From Bemisia tabaci (lineage: Eukaryota; Arthropoda; Insecta; Hemiptera; Aleyrodidae), in the NCBI RefSeq assembly GCF_918797505.1, contig NC_092799.1, forward strand, positions 27,466,382-27,530,381: 64,000 bases of DNA, in the 5' to 3' direction. Positions 56,240 to 64,000 of this stretch are shown here, one piece after another. A model generated the notes under the pieces. It saw nothing but the letters and a program-made list of their open reading frames with translations, had not been told where the DNA came from and ran no database searches. Position 1 is the stretch's first letter, and every line of letters starts with the position of its first letter. Position numbers and translations under genes: made by a program.

Positions 56240-57060
56240 ATTAGAACTCTCCTCAATGCCTGAACGAAACCTCCTCCCGTCAATCGAAAACCAACACCGG
56301 CTGGATTTGCACCTCCACCGGCACCAGCACCAGCGACTCCTTCGCCAGACAGCCACCAGTGGCATGCCAAGCCACCAGTGGCATGCCAAGCCACTCAGCC
56401 GCGGCAAGGAACTCATCGGACAACTCGCCGTCCTTCTACCTACGGCACGAAGACCCATGCCGTATCCTTGCTGTCACAACCTATGGCTAGAATCCGCTCT
56501 AACCCTGTGACTTGGCCACCCGGCTTCGGGACCTCGCACACAATACAGAATAAAGTTCTGAAAAGGAAAACTACTGATTGAATCTTTTCGACGAACAGAG
56601 GCACGGCGGGAAAGATACACGCACTAGTTAAAAGGACTTAGATATGGTTGGGTAACACGTTCCTCAACCTATCAAAGATAATACTCACATCGTAAAAAAC
56701 TGTATTTACTAGGTTTTTCGACCTAAGTCAAACTACAACTGACTTCCCAGCGGCTCAGGGCATGCCATTTCTAATTGGTCGATCCATCATCATTTGGCAA
56801 CTGCAAGCAATCAGAAATGCCTCGTCCAGAACCACTGGGGAAGTGTCGCCCTCTGGCGAAACTTTCAGAAAGCCATTCTCTCTGATACATTACCGTGCTA
56901 CAACCTGTCCAAGAAAAAGCTCACGAAAGAGCGGTCAACGGCAATCGTAGTTCGACCACTGATGGCGAAGGTAACTTCACGTCCAGTCACGTCTATATAA
57001 CCGCAATTTCGGGAGTTCGTCTCTTGTACGGCCCCTGGACCGTATTCACCCGTCGATCAC
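56240..57060. other. Region upstream of the 57.08-kb ORF
   Basis: A 19-bp perfect tandem pair (ccaccagtggcatgccaag) lies near 56352-56390 and AATAAA at about 56551, suggesting a transcript end. Open frames here overlap in all phases with no domain; from 56600 on only the promoter described next is recognised. Confidence 0.35.
56990..57000 (+). promoter_or_regulatory. TATA box of the 57.08-kb ORF
   Basis: TCTATATAAC about 85 bp before the ATG at 57082; transcription would start near 57022. Confidence 0.45.
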
Positions 57061-57081
57061 GAAGATTTCTTAGTCATTCAA

Positions 57082-57747
57082 ATGGAGGATGAGAGTTTAA
57101 GTGACGACTGGTGGCTAATATCCATTGAGAACGAAGACGAAGTCCTCCCCTCTCCTCGGCCTCCCACCCCACCTCGTCCCTGGCCAGCAACACCCCTAGC
57201 ACTCAACCCCATAGAGAAAAACGTACAGACTTCTGCTCCAAGCTCGGTGCAGACTGTCCTTCTCTCCCCCCAGGCACCACTCTCACCTCCATCGGCACTG
57301 GCGGTCTCTGCGCCTTCGACAAGGACCACGGGCGTTCAAACCCCCCTAGAACTGGTGTTCAGCCTTCTAGCGCGTTCGGAGGAGAGCAATCTCTTCAAAA
57401 AGCAGAAGAGATCCGCCACATGCACCAACGAACACAAACGAAATCCGAAGCGATCACGCACCAGCGAACACCAACAAAATCCGAAGCGATCACGCACCAA
57501 CGAGCGACAACGTGGCGACAACACCGCCTACAGGCCGAACTACTCAACGCAGCGTCGGTCATCAAGACGTCGGGTAAATTACTTTAGCACTCATGAACGT
57601 CATCAACCCCAGCTCTTCTCTGGACGCCATCAAAGCTTAAGACTGCCGAACAAACACGAACGCCAACATTTGAATTCTTCAAATGAACGCCGTCACAATG
57701 GTTGCTCTTCGTGGAGAAAGTGGCAAGAACCTTACAACTATTGGTAA
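57082..57747 (+). CDS. 221-aa Pro-rich and Arg/Lys-rich protein, unrecognised
   Basis: Intronless frame from ATG 57082 to TAA. The N-terminus is acidic (MEDESLSDDWWLISIENEDE), followed by proline-rich stretches (PSPRPPTPPRPWPATP, 'SPQAPLSPPSALAV') and then a strongly basic C-terminal half from about residue 112, with two copies of NPKRSRT and Arg clusters (RRSSRRRVNYF, HERHQ). Composition suggests a disordered nucleic-acid-binding protein that could enter the nucleus through the KRSR motifs. GC content is well above its flanks, and a clear TATA box precedes it. No family recognised; could be a gag-like or virus-derived basic protein. Confidence 0.5.
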   Translation: MEDESLSDDWWLISIENEDEVLPSPRPPTPPRPWPATPLALNPIEKNVQTSAPSSVQTVLLSPQAPLSPPSALAVSAPSTRTTGVQTPLELVFSLLARSEESNLFKKQKRSATCTNEHKRNPKRSRTSEHQQNPKRSRTNERQRGDNTAYRPNYSTQRRSSRRRVNYFSTHERHQPQLFSGRHQSLRLPNKHERQHLNSSNERRHNGCSSWRKWQEPYNYW

Positions 57748-57769
57748 AATTAAAATTTATGGATATCAA

Positions 57770-58465
57770 GCGCTAGAGAAAACGTTTCTGAAGAAAGTTG
57801 ATAAGTGATTTGACCATATAAAGCTAAAGACTACTTTCCTGTTATTTTAGAGCTCTATACTATAACATTCAAGTACGCGCATCGGAATATCTGTAAGATT
57901 ACTTTTCTTTACCAAGCCTGACATGTCACTTTGGTTCGGACATACCAGGTTTGGTGACGTGAAATCAGAGTCAGAAAAATTTTAACTCATTTTCATCAGA
58001 GCCAAAGTTCATCCTTAATTTTTTTTCAATCCTATATTGTACTGCTACCGTAAAATCAATTTAAACTAAGTGAATAATGTAAGTAGCTAATACATGACAC
58101 CCCCCCCCCCACATCCACCAATTTGCCAGGCTTTTAGTTTCTGATTCAATGTGTTAGTGTATTATTCACCTTGTTAAATGAAATCATAATGAATCGCATA
58201 AAAGTGAACTTCACTGATTAAATTTGTGCCTTAGGATTACTCTTACCTACTACTCCTGCAAAAGTGCCGTGCCTAATTAAACCCCTCGCAAATTTCTCAC
58301 CCCATATCACCACTCCCCCAAAATTACACGGAGTTGGTATTTTCAAAATTTCAATTTTCAAAATCGACACGTACCACAAAAGAAAATGAGTCTAAAAGTA
58401 ATGTGTGCAGTTTTCAAAATGAACAATGGCATTCTGCTTCCACCAACATGAGCATACACCCTGCT
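57770..58465. other. Intergenic
   Basis: AT-rich with a C-run at 58101-58110. Nothing recognised. Confidence 0.4.
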
Positions 58466-58990
58466 ATAAATTTCTCACGGGAATGACATGTGATCACATG
58501 CGCTCCCAGGGGAATGACATGTGATCACTTGTCCTGTCTGGGAAATGACACGACATCACATGTGCTCCCCTGGGAGCTAACGTGAGACCCGTATATGTGC
58601 TCTTGCGGGACCTTTCACGGTGTCCTGTAGATCATCACTGAACTTCCGTGAAAATTCCACGAGCCCATATGTGACTGCAATCCACCACAATGGAGCATCA
58701 CAGAACTATGTTCATGGGAAACGCATACAGGACCTTAAAGTGTCCTACAAAGACGTCGCCGAATTTGAGAACGGATACGGAGCGAAAAAACACTACGTCT
58801 TTATTTACTTTAGATGTTTTATATGTTATACCTGATCCAAATATTTATCTTGGGGCTGGACACGAGATCACACCTGCTTCCCTGAGGAATAGCAAGGAAA
58901 GCCCATGTGCTCCCCAAGGAAGGACAAGGGATCCCCTGTGTTCCCAAGGAAATTAACAGGGGGTCACCTGTGCACCCATGGGTGTCTGGG
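58466..58990. repeat. CATGTGATCACATG / CTCCCCAGGG word array
   Basis: Repeated variants of 'gaatgacatgtgatcacatg' followed by 'cgctcccaggg' at 58480-58620, again at 58858-58990 ('cacgagatcacacctgcttc', 'catgtgctccccaaggaagg', 'caggggg.tcacctgtg'). About 240 bp of non-array sequence lies between the two array parts, as in a two-ended element. Confidence 0.6.
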
Positions 58991-59059
58991 GATTCCTTTC
59001 TTGTCGCCCCGTCCCCGCGCGTCCCGTAGCTTTAATGTTCGGTTGGCGGTCTTCCGGCT

Positions 59060-59379
59060 TATCGGTTGGTTTTTCTTCTTAGTTTACTTATATTTCAATC
59101 CATTTTATTTATTTGTTGATTTTCTAATTTGTTGATCTCTAAATTTGTTGATTTTTTTTATTTATTGATTTTTTTTTATTGATTTATTTGCATTATATTT
59201 TTCAGGTGCGCTTTACCCAAAAAGATGCTGTGGAGCCGCTTTATTTGATTCATTTATTTATATTAATCTATTTTATTTATTTTAATCTATTCAATGTATT
59301 TATAGTTTTTGGTTAATTTATTCAATTTTTTTATTTATTTTATTTTATGTTTATTTTATTTCATGTTATCTATGTTAAT

Positions 59380-59418
<39 letters not shown>
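59060..59418. repeat. TTTATT-rich low-complexity region and poly(T)
   Basis: (TTTATT)n-like sequence ending in about 30 T at 59387-59415. Confidence 0.85.
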
Positions 59419-59419
<1 letters not shown>

Positions 59420-59825
59420 ACAAAAATTAAAGTTTGTACAGTATACACTTATAGACATGTTAAAATGTCTTTTAAAGCTTAGTTTAACTGTAAGAATAAC
59501 TTACTATAATAATTTTACATTTTATCTTAAATAAAAACATACTGCCTCTTTACAGTGAGATGAGAAAAGTACACTATTATTTCTGTAAATAAAAATGTCT
59601 TTTTGTCTTATCGATTATCGTCTTCTATTCTATTTTACTTTATTGAGACTACGGTCGACCGTCACCGGCCAAAGACCCAGGAATCCCTGATCCATCCGAA
59701 GGTATGGGGGGGGGGGGGCACGCTTGTTTTAAGGAAAAAATTTTGAAAAGCCCTGGATTCCAAGCTCATAGGGCTTACGTCTTTTCAGTCTGCGACTGCA
59801 TCGATCCCATTCCAGGAGCGCGAGT

Positions 59826-60056
59826 TTTAACTATTAATTCTAGTGGAACTCAAAATAACTGTAGTTGTCGTTTTAATAGTGGTTTTCTAGTGTAATCATG
59901 GATTTCCTAACTATTTCTGAACTTTAGTTGTTGCTTTCATAGTGGGTTTGTTGTGTAATCATGGATTTTTTAACTATTAATTCCGATGGAACTCAATTTA
60001 ACTGTAGTTGTCGTTTTAATAGTGGTTTTCTAGTGTAATCATGGATTTCCTAACTA
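59826..60056. repeat. Tandem repeat, ~140-bp period
   Basis: 'ttttaactattaattc' through 'tgtagttgtcgttttaatag', 'tggttttctagtgtaatcat', 'ggatttcc' at 59826-59911 and 59966-60051, with a diverged unit between. Confidence 0.8.
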
Positions 60057-60204
60057 TTAATTCCACGCACATAACCGAGTGGCTCACGCTATGACAAGGA
60101 ATGAGAAACCTCCCACTATGGCCACGCTGTAGGTAGGGTTGTATTCCGGTGCAATGAAGGGGCTAACATGCCGCCGATCTCAACCTACAGCAATACGTCG
60201 GCTA

Positions 60205-60545
60205 CCGCGCATAGAGGCGAGTTCCATAACTCGTGTGAAGCGCTGTGCAGATAATTAGAGGATTTTACGACCCATAATTCTCTCCACTATGCTTCCGAGA
60301 AGTTTAATTTTCACAATAGAATCCGCAGTGTTAAATGGTGTGATCAGTATGAGACATGCATTGGGCCCGTTTTCATCGCGAATACAGGCAAAGATTCGAG
60401 TTCCATAAGCTTGTGTGGAGCGGTGTGGAGATATTTAGAGGATTTTATGACCCATAATTCTCTCCACTATGCTTCCGAAAAGTTTAATTTTCATAAAGAG
60501 AATCCGCACGATTGAATAGTGTTATCAGTATGACATATGCAATGG
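60205..60545. repeat. Tandem repeat, ~187-bp period
   Basis: 'gagttccataa', 'agaggattttacgacccata', 'attctctccactatgcttcc' and 'gaatccgca' occur at 60220-60370 and 60398-60545. Confidence 0.8.
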
Positions 60546-60559
60546 GCTGAATGTGTTTT

Positions 60560-60919
60560 CCAGGGCAAGATCATTAACCCCAAATGTGCTAACTGCGGTG
60601 CTGTAGGTCACCCGGCCAGCTACAGGGGCTGTCCTTTCGCCAAGGAATTCCAAATGGCGAGAAAACAACAACTCAAACGAAAGAAAAACCCGGAAAATAA
60701 TGAGAAAAACTTTCCCCAATGGGTAAAAAAAAAAAAACAACAAACGTAGCTAAGCCAAAGCCATTAGAAAAGTCTTTTGCGCAAGCAGTTAAAAATGATG
60801 AGTCAAACTCCAATCAATCTGATATTATCAGCACGCTTCTAAAAACCATCGAAGCACTCAATGTGCAAATTCAATTGTTGAACGAAAAAATTAGCCGCTT
60901 AGGAGCCCGAGTTAAATAA
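60560..60919 (+). mobile_element. Jockey-like ORF1 (gag) C-terminal relic
   Basis: A zinc knuckle CANCGAVGHPASYRGCPFAK (C-x2-C-x4-H-x6-C) followed by a Lys-rich linker. After a frameshift in an A-run (60726-60738) comes 'PLEKSFAQAVKNDESNSN' and a coiled-coil-like end (IEALNVQIQLLNEKI). Typical of Jockey-clade ORF1. It starts abruptly after the tandem repeat, so it is 5'-truncated. Confidence 0.75.
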
Positions 60920-61230
60920 ATGATTCATCTTTTCTTTGTATTTTTATGTGTAATATTGTTAGTGAAAATGTCTGCCTTGCAAAAGTATCGCATCCAGTAT
61001 CCATAAATTGTTCTTTCGAAAGTTTTTAAAATGAATTTATGCTTAGCTTTCTTTCTCCGATCGAATCGACCGGAGTTTGAATAAGCATGTATAATTAGGA
61101 AAGTATTTTCATCCCATTTCCCAAACTTTTCACGCAACATTATTTTTAAAAAATATGCACTCGCATCATTTCAAAACTCTTACAACGTCGTCACTTTCTT
61201 TCCTTTTTTTTTCAAACAACCGAATCCCAT
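60920..61230. other. Intergenic
   Basis: Nothing recognised. Confidence 0.4.
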
Positions 61231-61234
61231 GCAT

Positions 61235-62060
61235 ACCCGAAGGGGCGGATGCAACGTGGAATCTCCGAGAAGTCACTACATATCAATAAGCACCGAATCC
61301 TATTGCATCCGGACTCTTTGGGCCCCTTTCACGTGAAAACGGGCGATTTGGAACGGTGCAGTTCAACCTTAACGTTTTTGGGTACTACTCATTTGAATCA
61401 AGGCTCGATGTTAGCTTATAAGCCGCGCGGCGGGAGCAAATCCAGCGGTCGCATCAAGCCTTATTCGAAGCGAGCGGTTATTTGGCGGGACTAGCTGCAT
61501 CATGACAAAATCGAACAGCGACTCACACCTTCAGGAAGTTGATGATTTTTGACGCTCGAAAAAGGGATTTTTGGGCTTATTTTAACCAACACTTCTTAAT
61601 TGTCGTTTACGTGATACGTTTTACAATTCCCCGCGTTAGGGCCTATATTCCGGCTTCGTTCCATAGCCGAGTTTACTTTCTCGGTCCAACGGCAGAATGG
61701 GCGGGGTTCGGGGATCCGAGGAGTCACTACATATCAATAAGCACCGAATCCTATAGCAACCGGACTCTTTGGGCCTTTATCACGTGAAAACGGGGGATTT
61801 GGAACGGTGCAGTTAAACCTTAACGTTTTTGGGTACTACACATTTTGAGTCAATGCTTGATGTTAGCTTATAAGCCGCGCGGCGGGAGCAAATCCAGCGG
61901 TCGCGTCAAGCCTTATTCGAAGCGAGCGGTTATTTGGCGGGACTAGCTGCATCATGACAAAATCGAACAGCGACTCGCACCTTCAGAAAGTTGATGATTT
62001 TTGACGCTCGAAAAAGGTATTTTTGGGCTTATTTTAACCAACACTTCTTAGTTGTCGTTC
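61235..62060. repeat. Direct duplication of ~350 bp, ~450-bp period
   Basis: 61262-61605 and 61715-62058 match closely: 'gagaagtcactacatatcaa', 'taagccgcgcggcgggagca', 'cgagcggttatttggcggga', 'ttgatgatttttgacgctcg'. A 100-bp spacer at 61606-61714 is unique. The unit has only short frames; function unknown. Confidence 0.9.
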
Positions 62061-62070
62061 TACCGTGTCA

Positions 62071-62150
62071 CAATGTAACTGCCAAAAATAATGTTGCGGC
62101 AACGTTGCAGCAACGTTGTGGCAATGTTATTTTTGGTCGTTGCCGGACGG
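62071..62150. repeat. GCAACGTTGC word array
   Basis: Five contiguous variants of GCAACGTTGC/GGCAACGTTG, bounded by 'ctgccaaaaata' and 'tttttggtcgttgccggacg'. The latter resembles 'ttttggtcggacatggctac' at 63729. Confidence 0.6.
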
Positions 62151-62159
62151 GTTGTTATA

Positions 62160-63515
62160 CATATACACCGCTACTATACTTAAAAAATATAACACCTAGG
62201 TCTATATTCCCCTTTACAATTTCAATTTCGTTCCCATTATAGTAAAACTTAGGTATCCTGCCAGAGTTGCGCCCTTTGTTACAAAAAACAGAAGAGACTA
62301 ATACCATATTAATCTGAAGGCATCGAACATTCTTTCCTCAGTTCTAGCTAGGAATGAAGATAATATTAGGAAAAGCACAGGGAATTTAGGAAAATCTTTG
62401 TGTACACACGCCAATTCAACTCTACAGTTACTTGGCAGCAGTATGAAGGTGAAATCAGTTGTGGTTTATTCCACTCACTGTCTGAGCAAAATTAAAATGA
62501 GGATACAGAGAGGCAGCATGGAAAGGCTCCACTTAATGTCTGACAACTGTTTGCATAAAAATTTTAACAACACATAACCGATTGCTTAAATCACAAAACA
62601 GTCAAATGTTGTTGATCTTTATTCGCAGTTAAAATTTACCTCCCACAAATTATGCACTTTATTTGAACCACCAACGGTTGATTGGTGAGAATTAGCATAT
62701 TTATTTTAGCGTAAATTCGGATTGAAATTTTTATTTTGTGATTCGGTTAAAGAAAGTGAGAGGCTTGCAATGCTGCTAGATTGCAAACCCTGGCACTTAA
62801 TGTATAATTGGCCTCTTTGACGTAGCTGATTCTGCCATAAATTTTCTCCTATTTCCCTGCGCAAGTATTTAATTTGACTGTATATTAATCAAGCTTTCTG
62901 CAAATGGTATATAAAATTGCACTCTCTTTGTTACATGCTAAGACTGAAATTCTTTTTTATGGAGAAAGTCTTTGGTTTTAGAAAAGAATCATCTCAGTTT
63001 AAAATGCTTACTTCCTGGCTGTACAATTATATGTTTTATAGGTAGCTTTCTTAAAATCCTTACATTAAAGCTAATAAATTTTTGCCGTTTTAAATATTTT
63101 AATAAGTAATGCTAAAAAACCAAAGTATTTAATAGAATCTCCCGTTCGCTAAGCAACTACAAAATGTAAAAGAATTTTTTAACAGTATGTTTTTTTAACC
63201 AGTATGGGGAGGTGAATATTTTTGGACATGACTGCAAAATGTCAGTGAAGAAGGTCCTTTGATGGAAGTTATAAAGCATATATTTTTGTGTAATCTCATT
63301 CTATTCTTCCCTTTCAAAACGAATGTCACCAATTGTCAAAATTTTACTGTCAATTTATTAAGTAATGTTTAGGGGAACTTTTCTTCAAGCATAAAGCCTT
63401 CAAAATATTTTCGTCTCAAGTTTCAAGTAATTAAGTACAAAGATAAGAGTGATTTCTCATGATTTTCCTTCCCAGGTTCATCAAGCTCCTGAAAAAGAGG
63501 AGGGAAGGAAGGAGT
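62160..63515. other. Intergenic
   Basis: AT-rich, about 1.35 kb. No gene or repeat recognised. Confidence 0.4.
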
Positions 63516-63757
63516 AAAAGTTTCCCCAAACAGTTCCAACTTTTTGCAACTAAGTTCCATGATGTTCCAAATTTTCCGTCTGAATGTTCCAACTTGTTGA
63601 AACTTTTTTGATTAAAGCATCCACTTTGTTGTTTGGAAGTTGCAACTTGTTGCAACTAGGCGGCAAGAAAGTTGAAACTTAGTTGGAACTAAGTTTCAAC
63701 AAAGTTTCGCAAGTTTGTTGCAACATTTTGGTCGGACATGGCTACTTGGGTAGCGAT
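63516..63757. repeat. GTTGCAAC/GTTCCAAC word array with GGCTACTTGGGTAG end
   Basis: About a dozen variants of GTTGCAACTT and GTTCCAACTT in both orientations. Terminates with GGCTACTTGGGTAG at about 63740-63753. The other end of the element was not identified. Confidence 0.6.
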
Positions 63758-63837
63758 CAGGAGGCAGGGCCCCCTAGTATTAAATAGGTATAAACTGGTA
63801 TAGATACGCCAAGGCCTGGGGAACCATATTGAGTGTG

Positions 63838-64000
63838 AAGGAATTAAGGTTATGATATTAATAAGATATGATTTAATTCCGAAGTAGAATTTATTCAATT
63901 TTACAGCACTGAGACGAACACGGCGTTAAGCTACAGAGAAGGATCTGGACTGACTAAAGTCAAAGACAAAGGGATGCACCACGCAAGCGTAGGCGTGTGA
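63838..64000. repeat. Dispersed repeat, partner at 11373-11640
   Basis: Diverged copy of the 11.4-kb repeat, cut by the window edge. Confidence 0.55.

Noticed and set aside
59387..59415. Poly(T) run as a retrotransposon 3' tail on the minus strand
   Set aside because: It sits in 300 bp of TTTATT low-complexity sequence, and no retroelement coding sequence adjoins it in the right orientation.

Overview
The window looks like nuclear DNA of an animal, most likely an arthropod and possibly a hemipteran insect. It is AT-rich and gene-poor. It carries eukaryotic signals (AATAAA sites, TATA boxes, splice-acceptor-like sequences) and a dense, layered load of insect-type transposable elements: mariner, Jockey-like and other non-LTR retroelements, BEL/Pao and Gypsy-like LTR elements, Helitron-like ends, several MITEs and a long-TIR DDE/SWIM transposon. 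No prokaryotic operons, rRNA genes or intact tRNA genes are visible. The species is not identifiable from sequence alone, and all family names below rest on motif recognition without any database search.

Layout. 1-6.7 kb is a tandem duplication array carrying two intact intronless minus-strand genes (384 and 383 codons) built of about ten 22-23-residue 'LSExFI..DW..I' repeats, plus two decayed copies. 7.3-9.8 kb has a short tandem repeat, a small ORF broken by an in-frame TGA, an unrecognised 159-aa gene, and a 260-aa ORF resembling a protein region encoded by Polinton-like elements or related dsDNA viruses. The last two genes are each preceded by a copy of the same 90-bp AATAAA-containing sequence. 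10.8-20.4 kb holds a repeat block with a tRNA-like promoter, two paralogous small minus-strand terminal exons, a 315-aa protein ending in about 50 aspartates, an unrecognised 172-aa ORF and an F-box gene with one frameshift. 20.5-22.3 kb is decayed reverse transcriptase.

23.5-25.3 kb is an intronless JmjC (KDM4-like) gene with C-terminal zinc fingers. 25.4-46.6 kb is almost entirely mobile DNA: a truncated mariner with about 215-bp TIRs, a 542-bp tandem repeat containing a perfect 18-bp-arm hairpin, two Helitron-like 3' ends, a 2.05-kb element with 640-bp inverted repeats and a SWIM-type transposase fragment, MITEs and pieces of Gypsy-like gag, protease and integrase. 46.8-48.5 kb is an intact 565-aa F-box gene.

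48.5-56.0 kb is one nested insertion story. A BEL/Pao LTR element (5-bp target duplication GCATC) has its 3' LTR split by a 3.54-kb TIR element, which itself contains two MITEs. A third, shredded F-box copy lies just beyond it. 57.1-57.7 kb is a TATA-driven 221-aa proline- and arginine-rich ORF. The last 6 kb consists of repeats, a Jockey-like ORF1 fragment and tandem duplications.

The most unusual signal is a set of at least eight loci, each filled with many diverged copies of its own short, mostly palindromic word. Several of them end in variants of GGCTACT-GGGTA. They look like members of one DNA-transposon class whose subterminal word has diversified.
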